Source of the DNA: Flavobacterium lacus
Lineage (GTDB): Bacteria; Bacteroidota; Bacteroidia; Flavobacteriales; Flavobacteriaceae
Assembly: GCF_003268815.1 (NCBI RefSeq)
Contig: NZ_QLSV01000017.1
Location: forward strand, 17,701-81,700
DNA length: 64,000 nucleotides
Reading direction: 5' to 3'
Under the pieces are notes generated by a model, which saw only the letters and a list, made by a program, of their open reading frames with translations, had not been told where the DNA came from and made no database searches. This document shows, piece by piece, positions 18,257-26,377 of this stretch. The position numbers were made by a program, and so were the translations under genes. Positions within the stretch are counted from its first letter, which is position 1; each line of letters begins with the position of its first letter.

Positions 18257-18409
18257 TTAGTTAGTGGTTTCATTTTCATCACCATTAAACTTCCGCACAA
18301 TCGCCTTCAACTTCTCTTTTCTTGCCATTTCCTTCTCTTTCTTTTTGGCTTGCTCTTTGTGCAACTTATCGTTGTGAATTTTGATGTTTTTCGGATTATT
18401 TCTGCCCAT
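18257..18409 (-). CDS. Small lysine-rich protein, 50 residues
   Basis: ATG at 18407-18409 (complement), stop at 18257-18259. The product begins MGRNNPKNIKIHNDKLHKEQ and continues with KKKEKEMARKEKLKA, so it is very basic and probably one long helix. It overlaps the end of the DUF1543 gene by 14 bp and precedes the NTF2-like gene by 13 bp, which strongly suggests a real, translationally coupled operon member. The basic, helical character would fit nucleic-acid or ribosome binding, but no family is recognised. Confidence 0.7.
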   Translation of the reverse strand: MGRNNPKNIKIHNDKLHKEQAKKKEKEMARKEKLKAIVRKFNGDENETTN

Positions 18410-18974
18410 CTTTCAGTAGTTTATCAATTTTTACATACCCAATTTCTAAAACATCCTCTTGATTAGAATCGGATTTCGAAATTTTCAATTGGAATTTTTC
18501 TTTAAATTGTGGAGACAAAATATCTTCAATTTCATGAATATCATCCACATCTACGCCATATTTATCGTCAATGTGTGAGGTGGAACCTTTAAATCCACAA
18601 TGTTTATAAAACGTAGTCGCTTTTGCTTTTTTAATGGCTTCGGCTTTGTTTTGGGCAACGGTTAATACTTTATAATGGTATTCTTCAAATTCATTTTCTT
18701 TATAACCACCAAGGTTAATGAAAAATAATTTTTCATTGTTGCGTAACTTTTCCTCACGGGAAACCACTTCAATTGTATAACCATCAATGCAAGTCACTTT
18801 TCGCCATGCATCAATGTGAATTCTGCCTTTCGCTTCCGGCCAAAAGTCTTTCATATTGGGAACTAATTCTTTCAAATTTTGTCCAATTCCAAAAAAAATA
18901 TCGTGTTGTTCGGTCAATCTCCCGGGCGGAGTGGCTCCTAGCATGACCATAAAAAGCGTCTGATTTTCTTCCAT
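18396..18974 (-). CDS. DUF1543 domain protein
   Basis: 192 residues matching DUF1543: MVMLGATPPGRLTEQHDIFF, LKELVPNMKDFWPEAKGRIHIDAW (positions about 33-57), then a repeat of the same fold idea in LFFINLGGYKENEFEEYHY and the family's VAQNKAEAIKKAK. The function is unknown. There is no signal peptide, so it is cytoplasmic. It is the first gene of a four-gene minus-strand operon (DUF1543, 50-residue protein, NTF2-like, exported unknown). Confidence 0.88.
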   Translation of the reverse strand: MEENQTLFMVMLGATPPGRLTEQHDIFFGIGQNLKELVPNMKDFWPEAKGRIHIDAWRKVTCIDGYTIEVVSREEKLRNNEKLFFINLGGYKENEFEEYHYKVLTVAQNKAEAIKKAKATTFYKHCGFKGSTSHIDDKYGVDVDDIHEIEDILSPQFKEKFQLKISKSDSNQEDVLEIGYVKIDKLLKDGQK

Positions 18975-19022
18975 CTTTCAAAAGTAAGAAAAATAAAATT
19001 AGGGCAAATCATTCAAAAAAGA

Positions 19023-19030
19023 TAACTTTG
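19023..19030 (+). promoter_or_regulatory. Predicted -7 promoter box
   Basis: TAACTTTG matches TAnnTTTG, 53 bp before the ATG of the collagen-like lipoprotein at 19084. Confidence 0.5.
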
Positions 19031-19083
19031 GCACAAGTATTGGTTAGAAATAACTATCGTTAATCATTAAAAAAAATAGACGT

Positions 19084-19593
19084 ATGAAAAAATTTACATT
19101 CATTTTAGTGTTAATCGGGATGATAACATTACAAAGTTGCGAAGGTCCTCAAGGTCCTCCGGGAAGAGATGGGTTTAGTGTTGAAGCGGAGGTATTTGAA
19201 GTAACAACAAATTTTGGACCTCAAAATGATTATAGTAGGTTTATTAACTTAAATCCACCAATTTTAGCCTCAGATGTAGTCCTGGTTTATGTGCTTTGGG
19301 AGGTTGATGGCGGCACACCAATTTGGCGATTGATGCCGCAAACTGTTCAACTTTTTGAAGGTGATTTACAATATAACTATGATTTTACTCGCTTTGATGT
19401 CAATATCTTTTTGAGTTCCTTAGACTTTAATTTAGGTATTTTAGGGCCAGAATGGACTCAAAATCAAAGGTTCAGAATCGTAATTATCCCGGGTTACTTC
19501 TCAGGAAGAATGGATTTCAGAAACTATGAGCAAGTAATGGCAATGAATGGTTTAACCGAAGCCGATGTAAAACCAATCAGTGCACGTCAATAA
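19084..19593 (+). CDS. Lipoprotein with short collagen-like segment
   Basis: 169 residues. The N terminus MKKFTFILVLIGMITLQSCE is a lipoprotein signal with the lipidated cysteine at 19. Directly after comes GPQGPPGRDG, three collagen-like G-x-y triplets, then a beta-rich domain of about 135 residues with no recognised family. This architecture (lipobox, short collagen tract, globular domain) recurs in Bacteroidetes surface lipoproteins of unknown role. It is monocistronic, with a TAnnTTTG promoter and a terminator. Confidence 0.8.
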   Translation: MKKFTFILVLIGMITLQSCEGPQGPPGRDGFSVEAEVFEVTTNFGPQNDYSRFINLNPPILASDVVLVYVLWEVDGGTPIWRLMPQTVQLFEGDLQYNYDFTRFDVNIFLSSLDFNLGILGPEWTQNQRFRIVIIPGYFSGRMDFRNYEQVMAMNGLTEADVKPISARQ

Positions 19594-19609
19594 TTCTAAA
19601 TAAATTTTT

Positions 19610-19632
19610 AAAAGGTCTTTCATAGACCTTTT
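19610..19632 (+). terminator. Rho-independent terminator
   Basis: Perfect 9-bp arms AAAAGGTCT (19610-19618) and AGACCTTTT (19624-19632), followed by T residues, 17 bp after the lipoprotein stop. Confidence 0.85.
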
Positions 19633-19651
19633 TTTATGCCTACTATTTGCC

Positions 19652-19659
19652 TAATTTTG
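19652..19659 (+). promoter_or_regulatory. Predicted -7 promoter box of the antiporter gene
   Basis: TAATTTTG matches TAnnTTTG exactly and lies 22 bp before the ATG at 19682. Confidence 0.5.
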
Positions 19660-19681
19660 CAACACATTTTTATAAGTTATT

Positions 19682-20614
19682 ATGGATTTTCTATTTATCA
19701 TTCTCGGTTTAGTTCTTCTCGTTTTTGGTGGCGATTGGTTGCTCAAAGCTGCAGTCGGAATGTCACTTCGCCTCAATATTTCCAAAATCGTAATCGGGAT
19801 GACCGTGGTTTCATTTGCTACTTCTGCACCGGAACTAATTGTGAGTGTCAAATCGGCTATGGCTGGTTTTCCGGATATTGCTCTCGGAAACGTAGTCGGT
19901 TCTAACATTGCTAATATTGGTCTGATTCTCGGATTGGTGATGATTATCAGTAAAATGAAAGTAGATACCTCCTTCTTTAAAACCGATTGGCCTGCCATGA
20001 TTGTAGCTTCTTTTCTGCTTTTCGGAGTACTTTTATACGATGGAGAAATTAGTAGAACAGAAGGATTTATCTTTTTTTTCTTAATCATCGCTTTTGTGGT
20101 TTACCTTGTCAAATCACAAAAAAAGAAAGAAGAAATAGAAATTCCACTCGAAAAAACCATGGAAATGTACAAAATTATGGGATTTTTGGTCGTAGGTGGT
20201 GCGGCTCTTTATGGGGGTTCCGAGTTTTTAATTAAAGGAGCTGTTAATGTTGCCCAAGCATTTGGTGTTTCAGATCGAGTTATCGCCGTAACCGTTGTAG
20301 CAGTGGGAACAAGCATTCCCGAACTCGCCGCATCGCTCATCGCCGCCATCAAAAAAGAAAGTTCCATTTCCATCGGAAACGTGTTGGGTTCAAACATATT
20401 TAATATTTTGTCTGTACTTGGTATTACCGCCATTATCCATCCTATAAAATTAGTCGACAACCGTCTTATCACCTTCGATATTTATTGGATGCTCGGCTTT
20501 TCACTTATACTTTTACCATTAGTATTGCTGCCACAAAAAGGCTTCCTCGATCGCAAAGCGGGTGTCATTTTACTCGGTAGTTACATTCTGTTTGTCTATC
20601 TCACGTTTGCCTGA
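19682..20614 (+). CDS. Calcium/sodium antiporter (CaCA family, YrbG-like)
   Basis: 310 residues with about ten hydrophobic helices and the two inverted alpha repeats of the CaCA superfamily: TSAPELIVSVKSA with GNVVGSNIANIG in the N-terminal half, and GTSIPELAASLIAA with GNVLGSNIFNIL in the C-terminal half. The paired acidic residues (E in APEL and IPEL) that coordinate cations are present. It should exchange Ca2+ or K+ for Na+ across the inner membrane. Its stop is followed after 9 bp by a dispersed fold-back element, which may serve as its transcription end. Confidence 0.93.
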   Translation: MDFLFIILGLVLLVFGGDWLLKAAVGMSLRLNISKIVIGMTVVSFATSAPELIVSVKSAMAGFPDIALGNVVGSNIANIGLILGLVMIISKMKVDTSFFKTDWPAMIVASFLLFGVLLYDGEISRTEGFIFFFLIIAFVVYLVKSQKKKEEIEIPLEKTMEMYKIMGFLVVGGAALYGGSEFLIKGAVNVAQAFGVSDRVIAVTVVAVGTSIPELAASLIAAIKKESSISIGNVLGSNIFNILSVLGITAIIHPIKLVDNRLITFDIYWMLGFSLILLPLVLLPQKGFLDRKAGVILLGSYILFVYLTFA

Positions 20615-20623
20615 TTTTTTTCA

Positions 20624-20766
20624 GGAGCTATTCCGGCTATCCGCTGCAACTCCTCGGCCTAAAAGCTATTTTTCTATAACTTTTTCGCGGCTTCTTTGGT
20701 CGCCCCAAAAAGCCAAGAAAAAGTAGCTTTTAGTCCTGCGGGGTTTCCGCTGCTATCCGGGCTAAA
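20624..20766. repeat. Dispersed fold-back element, copy 2
   Basis: About 143 bp starting AGCTATTCCGGCTATCCGCT and ending CCGCTGCTATCCGGGCTA. The two ends pair imperfectly (shared inner word CTAAAAGCTA on both arms in inverted sense), and the core GGTCGCCCCAAAAAGCC followed by AAGAAAAA matches copies 1 and 3. It begins 10 bp after the antiporter stop. Confidence 0.85.
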
Positions 20767-20782
20767 AGTTGCGAGTTTGAAA

Positions 20783-20852
20783 GTTACGGGTTTCAGGTTT
20801 CAGGTTTCAAGTTTCAGGTTTCAAGTCAAGCATTTCAAGTCAAGCATTTCAA
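20783..20852. repeat. Heptamer tandem array (GTTTCAG/GTTTCAA)
   Basis: Ten 7-bp units: GTTACGG, then alternating GTTTCAG and GTTTCAA, then two copies of the 14-bp GTCAAGCATTTCAA. The same heptamer words occur at 8787-8807 and 9046-9073. Confidence 0.85.
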
Positions 20853-20941
20853 GTTTTCAAAAGCGTCGTGCTTTTCTTTCTTCGTGGCAAATAATAAGTC
20901 TTAGTTTTTAAACAATCTTGTTATCCTGACGAAGGAAGGAT

Positions 20942-20981
20942 CTCAGCAACTCAGTATCTCAACAACTCAGCAACTCAAAAC
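20942..20981. repeat. Octamer tandem array (CTCAGCAA type)
   Basis: Five 8-bp units from CTCAGCAA to CTCAAAAC. The same word family, ending in CTCAAAA, sits directly before start codons at 51420 and 52622 and, in inverted form, before the start at 41985. Here it lies about 150 bp upstream of glnN. The preceding sequence ATCCTGACGAAGGAAGGATC is a short palindromic word also typical of such regions. Confidence 0.85.
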
Positions 20982-21064
20982 TATCATTTCCTCAAAAATT
21001 ACACCCATTTAATCGATATTTTTTACTTTTTATGGATTTAACCCCTAAAAAAATAGGGGTATAG

Positions 21065-21094
21065 TTGTTTTAAAACAATTTTTAAATATATTTG
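21065..21094 (+). promoter_or_regulatory. Promoter of glnN
   Basis: TTG at 21065-21067, a 19-bp spacer, then TATATTTG at 21087-21094, an exact match to the Bacteroidetes -33/-7 promoter layout. It lies 39 bp before the glnN ATG. Confidence 0.7.
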
Positions 21095-21133
21095 CACCAT
21101 AAAATAATATAGTTAAACCTTAAAAATTAATTT

Positions 21134-23323
21134 ATGTCAACATTACGTTTTCAAGCATTAAAAGATGCATCAAGCAGAAAACCGGTAAAATTTGAAGAGT
21201 CAGGCAGAAAATCTGAACTTTTCGGGTCCAATGTGTTCAACGATAAATCAATGCGACAGTACCTCACTGCCGATGCCTACAAAGGTGTAAAAGATGCCGT
21301 GCAGCACGGAACAAAAATTGACAGAAAATTAGCCGATTACATCGCTCTTGGCATGAAAGAATGGGCTTTGGCAAAAGGCGTAACACATTATACACACTGG
21401 TTTCAACCACTTACTGGTTCAACCGCAGAAAAGCACGATGCGTTCTTCGAAACTTCGTATGATGGTTCAGACCCGGTAGAAAAATTTGGTGGCGGACAAT
21501 TAGTGCAACAAGAACCGGATGCATCCTCTTTCCCAAATGGTGGAATCAGAAATACATTTGAAGCTCGGGGCTATACGGCTTGGGATCCAACTTCTCCGGC
21601 ATTCATTTTCGGAACGACTTTATGTATTCCAACGGTATTCATTTCGTACACCGGTGAAGCATTAGATTATAAAACACCTTTATTGCGAGCGTTAAATTCT
21701 GTTGACGAAGCGGCAACCGAAGTGTGCAAATATTTCGATAAAAACGTAAAAAAAGTAACCGCAACCTTAGGTTGGGAACAAGAATATTTTTTGGTCGATT
21801 CTGCATTAGCAAACTCTCGTCCTGATTTAATGTTAACGGGAAGAACGTTACTTGGACACACTTCTGCCAAAGGACAACAATTAGATGATCATTATTTCGG
21901 TTCCATTCCATCAAGAGCATTGGCTTATATGAGAGAATTGGAAGAAGAATGTATGTTGTTGGGGATTCCGGTTAAAACACGTCACAACGAAGTAGCTCCC
22001 AACCAATTTGAGTTAGCTCCAATATTTGAAGAAACAAATTTAGCGGTTGACCACAACTCATTGTTAATGGATGTAATGTCAAAAGTAGGAGAGCGGCATG
22101 ATTTTGCAGTGCTGTTCCATGAAAAACCTTTTAAAGGTGTAAACGGTTCAGGAAAACACAATAACTGGTCGTTGGCCACAGATACCGGCGTGAACTTACT
22201 TTCACCGGGAAAAACACCAATGAGTAATTTACAATTTTTATCATTTTTCATCAACACCATCAAAGCAGTAAATGAATATGAAGAATTGTTAAGAGCTGCT
22301 ATTGCAACGGCAAGTAACGACCACCGTTTAGGTGCAAACGAAGCTCCTCCGGCGATTATTTCGGTTTTCATTGGAGAGCAATTAACCAAAGTATTAGCTA
22401 ATTTAGAAGGTGTTTCCAAAGGAAAACTTTCTCCGGAAGAAAAAACAGATTTGAAGTTGAATGTCGTAGGTAAAATTCCGGACGTAATGTTAGACAACAC
22501 GGATAGAAACAGAACTTCTCCTTTTGCTTTCACCGGAAATAAATTTGAATTTAGGGCCGTGGGTTCTTCTGCGAATTGTGCGAATGCGATGACAACATTG
22601 AATTCTATCGTTGCCAAACAACTAAAAGACTTCAAAAAAGAAGTAGATACGTTAATCGAGAAAAAAGATTTAAAGAAAGACGAAGCGATTTTTAATGTCT
22701 TGAGAGAATACATCAAAACAACAAAAAATATCCTTTTTGAAGGTGATGGTTATAGCGAAGAATGGGAAAAAGAAGCCAAAAAACGCGGTTTAAGTAATCA
22801 TAAAACTACTCCAACTGCTTTAAAAGCAAAAGTTTCTAAAAAAGCATTGGATTTATTCAAAGATTTGAATGTGATGAATCACGTTGAAGTAGAAGCTCGT
22901 TACGAAATTGAATTGGAAGAGTACACCAAAAAAATCCAAATCGAAGGAAGAGTTTTAGGCGATATTGCAAGAAATCACGTAATTCCAACCGCTATTCGTT
23001 ATCAAAATACACTAATTGAAAACGTTCGTGGCTTAAAAGAAATTTTCGGAAAAGATTTTGAAAAAATTGCGAAAGAGCAAATTTCATTAATCAAAGAAAT
23101 TTCAGCTCACATCGAAGGAATCAATTCTAATGTTGAAGCAATGACCGAAGCTCGCAAAAAGGCAAATGTTTTAACTGATGCTCAAAAAATGGCCGAAACG
23201 TATTGTGATAAAGTTAAACCCTACTTTGAAATCATCAGAGAACATTGTGATAAATTAGAACTTTTGGTTGACGATGAAATCTGGACGTTGACTAAGTATA
23301 GAGAGTTGTTGTTTACGAGATAA
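21134..23323 (+). CDS. glnN: Type III glutamine synthetase
   Basis: 729 residues, the length of the dodecameric GSIII class found in Bacteroidetes and cyanobacteria. It condenses glutamate and ammonia with ATP. Recognisable GSIII features are RFQALKDASSRKPVKFEESG at the N terminus, GWEQEYFLVD (metal-binding glutamates), the VAPNQFELAPIFEETNLAVDHN region (about residues 289-310), GSGKHNNWSLATDTGVNLL and the NDHRLGANEAPPAIIS loop. A strong TAnnTTTG promoter precedes it. It is the only glutamine synthetase in the window and probably the main ammonium-assimilating enzyme. Confidence 0.97.
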   Translation: MSTLRFQALKDASSRKPVKFEESGRKSELFGSNVFNDKSMRQYLTADAYKGVKDAVQHGTKIDRKLADYIALGMKEWALAKGVTHYTHWFQPLTGSTAEKHDAFFETSYDGSDPVEKFGGGQLVQQEPDASSFPNGGIRNTFEARGYTAWDPTSPAFIFGTTLCIPTVFISYTGEALDYKTPLLRALNSVDEAATEVCKYFDKNVKKVTATLGWEQEYFLVDSALANSRPDLMLTGRTLLGHTSAKGQQLDDHYFGSIPSRALAYMRELEEECMLLGIPVKTRHNEVAPNQFELAPIFEETNLAVDHNSLLMDVMSKVGERHDFAVLFHEKPFKGVNGSGKHNNWSLATDTGVNLLSPGKTPMSNLQFLSFFINTIKAVNEYEELLRAAIATASNDHRLGANEAPPAIISVFIGEQLTKVLANLEGVSKGKLSPEEKTDLKLNVVGKIPDVMLDNTDRNRTSPFAFTGNKFEFRAVGSSANCANAMTTLNSIVAKQLKDFKKEVDTLIEKKDLKKDEAIFNVLREYIKTTKNILFEGDGYSEEWEKEAKKRGLSNHKTTPTALKAKVSKKALDLFKDLNVMNHVEVEARYEIELEEYTKKIQIEGRVLGDIARNHVIPTAIRYQNTLIENVRGLKEIFGKDFEKIAKEQISLIKEISAHIEGINSNVEAMTEARKKANVLTDAQKMAETYCDKVKPYFEIIREHCDKLELLVDDEIWTLTKYRELLFTR

Positions 23324-23341
23324 ATTTAACTCATAAAGAGG

Positions 23342-23403
23342 TAGCCACAAATTACACAAATTAGCACAAATTAATTCGTGCTAATTGGTGAAATTCGTGG
23401 CTA
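23342..23403. repeat. 62-bp palindromic intergenic repeat (CACAAATTA words)
   Basis: The outer arms TAGCCAC and GTGGCTA are perfect; inside, CACAAATTA-type words on the left pair imperfectly with ATTCGTG-type words on the right. A related palindrome lies at 50393-50440. It is 19 bp downstream of glnN and may act as its transcript end. Confidence 0.75.
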
Positions 23404-23506
23404 TAATTTTTATTAATCAATCATGTATGTTTGTTTTTTAGTGGTGACTTTTGTCATAAAACATTAATTTTTTTAATCAAAATGCTACAATATTAAAATA
23501 ATTTTA

Positions 23507-23743
23507 TATTTTCGTATCGCTTTCGTAAATAAATACTTTTTTCAAAAAGCAAAAATGCCCCCAGCATTAAAAAAAATCTAGATAATATAACCGTGGGAAG
23601 TAGAGTGGTATTTTAACAGTGAGTTTTCTGTGTTCAAAAATACTACATCAAAATCTTTTTGATTTTGATCACAACAAACTAAATTTCCAACAAATTAACA
23701 CTAAAACGGGTGGGATAACGAAAGTTGTCCCACTTTGTTTTTT
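23507..23743 (+). ncRNA. Candidate structured RNA or leader ending in a terminator
   Basis: A promoter-like TATTTTCG at 23507-23514 is followed by three successive hairpins: GTGGTATTTT (23605-23614) with AAAATACTAC (23637-23646), with an inner ACAG/CTGT pair; ATCAAAATC (23647-23655) with GATTTTGAT (23661-23669); and GTGGGATAAC (23710-23719) with GTTGTCCCAC (23724-23733), followed by TTTGTTTTTTT. The last is a strong terminator with no coding gene of good quality before it. It lies just before the OmpA-like operon, so it could be an independent small RNA or an attenuating leader. I recognise no known RNA family. Confidence 0.4.
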
Positions 23744-23798
23744 TATACCAACTATGAAATTAATTAGTTGTATTTTCGTTATTGTAAAAACATCAACT

Positions 23799-24686
23799 AT
23801 GAAATTGCTATTAGCAGCACTATTATTTTTCTGTACAATTCAATTTATTTCTGCTCAGGAACAGTCAACCTATTATTTTGACACCAATAAATCGGAATTA
23901 AAAAAGACAGAAATACAAAAGCTGAATGATTGGATTTTGAACAACAAAGAAGTCAAAATTGTTGCTATTAACGGTTATACCGATGAAGATGGAACAATAG
24001 GTTTTAATGATACGTTAGCCCAAAAACGAGTTGATTTTATTTATCAATTTGTGAAAGATAAAGTAAAAATTAGAGACGATTTTAAAACCCGAAGTTTCGG
24101 AAAATTACACAAACAATCCGATAATAAAGCAGAAAATAGAAGAGTAACCGTCTATTATATTGAAGCAAAAGATTTAGCCAGAGAAGATGAGATTTTAGGA
24201 ATTGTTACAGAGGAAATCACTCCAAAACCAAAACCTAAAAAACAATTTCCGGAAGCCATTGTCATTCAAAATCCAAATGGAACCGAATCTACTTTTGAGT
24301 TAGACGTAGCCTTTATGCAAGAAGTTGATGCGGCAAAACCCGGTGAAAAACTAAAATTGGAAAACCTTAATTTTCAATTAAATACCTTTGCCATCGTGAA
24401 TGAAAGTCGAGGGAAATTATATGAATTACTCATCGTGATGCAACAGAATCCTGAACTTTCTATCGATATTCAAGGCCATTTGTGTTGCATGCCAACCGAT
24501 CGCACGGATCTTTCAACCCAACGAGCTAAAGCAATTAGTCAGTTTTTGCGAATGAACGGAATCGAAAATTCAAGAGTGACTTACCGTGGTTTTGGAAGTT
24601 CGCAACCCATCTATCCGTTACCGGAAAAAGATGAAGAAGAAAGAGCCGCCAACCGCAGAGTAGAAATTGAAATTGTAAAGAATTGA
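23799..24686 (+). CDS. Exported protein with two OmpA-like domains, paralogue 1
   Basis: 295 residues. A signal peptide (MKLLLAALLFFCTIQFISAQ) is followed by a first OmpA-like domain (STYYFDTNKSELKKTEIQKL, GYTDEDG, ending ENRRVTVYY), a linker of about 70 residues, and a second OmpA-like domain (FQLNTFAIVNES, GHLCCMP, YRGFGSSQP, ANRRVEIEI). OmpA-like domains usually bind peptidoglycan through conserved D and R residues. The second domain has an unusual Cys-Cys after the GH motif. The start at 23799 is preferred over ATG 23754 because the signal peptide begins there. The next gene overlaps by 4 bp. Confidence 0.85.
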   Translation: MKLLLAALLFFCTIQFISAQEQSTYYFDTNKSELKKTEIQKLNDWILNNKEVKIVAINGYTDEDGTIGFNDTLAQKRVDFIYQFVKDKVKIRDDFKTRSFGKLHKQSDNKAENRRVTVYYIEAKDLAREDEILGIVTEEITPKPKPKKQFPEAIVIQNPNGTESTFELDVAFMQEVDAAKPGEKLKLENLNFQLNTFAIVNESRGKLYELLIVMQQNPELSIDIQGHLCCMPTDRTDLSTQRAKAISQFLRMNGIENSRVTYRGFGSSQPIYPLPEKDEEERAANRRVEIEIVKN

Positions 24687-25519
24687 AAAGCATAATCCAT
24701 TTACTTTTAGTGCTTTTTGTTGTTCCACTTTCCGCTCAGGAAAAATTGGACGTTTTTTTCGATTTCAATAAATCAAATCCAAACTCAAATTCGATTGAGG
24801 TTTTGAACCAATGGATTAAGCAAAATGCAACGGCAGAAGTTTATAAAATGGAAGGATATTGCGATACAGTAGATTCCAAAACGTACAATTTGAAATTAGC
24901 TGAACGAAGAATTCATACCATCGAAGCTATTTTAAAACTCAATAAAATCAAAGTTAGTGATAAGGTAGAAAGAATTCCTTTTGGCGAAGATTTCAATTTT
25001 TCATTAAACCAAGACGAAAATAGAAAAGTAAGTTTTATGTACAGAATTTTGGATGAACCAATCATAGAAACCTTACTAACGATAGAAGAAAAATCCAAAG
25101 AAGAATCGACTGTTGAGAAAATTGAAAAGGAAAGAATTTCATTACTAGATAAGTTTGAAAAAGCGAAAATTGGGGATAGAATTGTGATTAACAACATTCA
25201 CTTTCAATTTAATTCAGAAATTATTATTCCTGAATCAGAGCCTTTAGTAGAACAATTATTATTTGTAATGGAGTTAAATCCAGATTTAGAAATTAAAGTT
25301 TTAGGTCATATTTGCTGTAATCCTGACCCAAAGGATACAAAATTATCGTATCGTCGGGCTTTAAAAATTTTTAATTATTTGAGAGATAACGGTATTCAAC
25401 TTCGTAGATTGGCTTATAAAGGTTTTGGAAGTAATGAACCAGTTTATCCGATTCCTGAAAAAAACGAAGAAGAAAAAATAGTCAATCGAAGAGTAGAAAT
25501 TGAAATTGTTAGGAAATGA
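24683..25519 (+). CDS. Exported protein with two OmpA-like domains, paralogue 2
   Basis: 278 residues, paralogous to the genes on both sides. A signal peptide (MKSIIHLLLVLFVVPLSAQ) leads into the first OmpA-like domain (DVFFDFNKSNPNSNSIEVL, GYCDTVDS, ENRKVSFMY), then a charged linker rich in K and E (about 135-170) and a second OmpA-like domain (FQFNSEIIIPES, GHICCNPDPKD, YKGFGSNEP, VNRRVEIEI). It starts with TTG overlapping the previous stop as TTGA; no ATG would leave the signal peptide intact. The Cys-Cys after GH is kept. Confidence 0.82.
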   Translation: MKSIIHLLLVLFVVPLSAQEKLDVFFDFNKSNPNSNSIEVLNQWIKQNATAEVYKMEGYCDTVDSKTYNLKLAERRIHTIEAILKLNKIKVSDKVERIPFGEDFNFSLNQDENRKVSFMYRILDEPIIETLLTIEEKSKEESTVEKIEKERISLLDKFEKAKIGDRIVINNIHFQFNSEIIIPESEPLVEQLLFVMELNPDLEIKVLGHICCNPDPKDTKLSYRRALKIFNYLRDNGIQLRRLAYKGFGSNEPVYPIPEKNEEEKIVNRRVEIEIVRK

Positions 25520-26274
25520 AAAAATTAGCTCACTTAGTTCTAGTTTCATTTTTTATTCCACTTTTCGCTCAGGAAAAAGTGGATGTTTTTTTCGATTTTA
25601 ATAAAGCGAACCCCAATTCAAAGTCGATTCAGATTTTGAACGATTGGATAAAACAAAATCCAACCGCAGAAGTATATAAAATGGGAGGATATTGTGATAC
25701 AGTAGATTCCAAAATTTACAATTTGAAACTAGCCGAACGACGAATGCATACTATCGAAGCTATCTTAAAACTCAATAAAATTAAAGTTATCGATAGGGTA
25801 GAAAGAATTCCTTTTGGCGAAGATTTTAATTTTTCATTAAGTCAAGATGAAAACAGAAGAGTTTCCATTTTCTATCAAAAACCAACTCCAACTAATTCAT
25901 TTTCCGAAAAGGTAAAAATTGCAAAAGTCGGTGAATTATTGAATTTGAAAGGATTGAATTTTTATAACATGAGCGATGTCGTTCTTCCAAATTCAAGACC
26001 AATTATGGATGAATTACTTCAAATCATGAACAATAATCCAACGTTAATAATTGAAATTCAAGGTCATATATGTTGTAATCCTGGCGAAGTAGATGATATT
26101 TCACTCAAACGTGCCAAAACCGTTTATAATTTTCTATTATCAAACGGAATTTCAGCAGATAGAATTACCTACAAGGGATTTGCTTCTTCACGGCCAATTT
26201 ATCCTTTGCCCGAAAAAAATGAAGAAGAACGCGTTGCCAATCGAAGAGTTGAAATTTTAATTATTGAAAAATAG
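25516..26274 (+). CDS. Exported protein with two OmpA-like domains, paralogue 3
   Basis: 252 residues. Signal peptide (MKKLAHLVLVSFFIPLFAQ), first OmpA-like domain very close to paralogue 2 (FFDFNKANPNSKSIQILND, GYCDTVDSKIYNLKLAERR), a shorter linker, and a second domain (FYNMSDVVLPNS, GHICCNPGE, YKGFASSRP, ANRRVEILI). It overlaps the previous gene by ATGA, so the three are translationally coupled. The near-identity of the first domains of 2 and 3 points to a recent duplication. The proteins are likely periplasmic and cell-wall associated; the partner is unknown. Confidence 0.85.
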   Translation: MKKLAHLVLVSFFIPLFAQEKVDVFFDFNKANPNSKSIQILNDWIKQNPTAEVYKMGGYCDTVDSKIYNLKLAERRMHTIEAILKLNKIKVIDRVERIPFGEDFNFSLSQDENRRVSIFYQKPTPTNSFSEKVKIAKVGELLNLKGLNFYNMSDVVLPNSRPIMDELLQIMNNNPTLIIEIQGHICCNPGEVDDISLKRAKTVYNFLLSNGISADRITYKGFASSRPIYPLPEKNEEERVANRRVEILIIEK

Positions 26275-26319
26275 CACTTCCGGATGCATTTTAAAATTGC
26301 TACATTTTCACATTAATCC

Positions 26320-26327
26320 TATCTTTG
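26320..26327 (+). promoter_or_regulatory. Predicted -7 promoter box of purM
   Basis: TATCTTTG matches TAnnTTTG and lies 50 bp before the purM ATG. Confidence 0.5.
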
Positions 26328-26377
26328 CCAAACAATTATTCTGAATCTGAAACAAGTTCAGATTAAACAACACACCT

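Noticed and set aside
20696..20911. A protein of 71 residues on the plus strand
   Set aside because: It runs through the fold-back element and the heptamer array and has repetitive, low-complexity content; it is a by-product of the repeats.
23619..23798. Extended N terminus of the first OmpA-like protein
   Set aside because: It would read through the three hairpins and terminator; the signal peptide begins at 23799.
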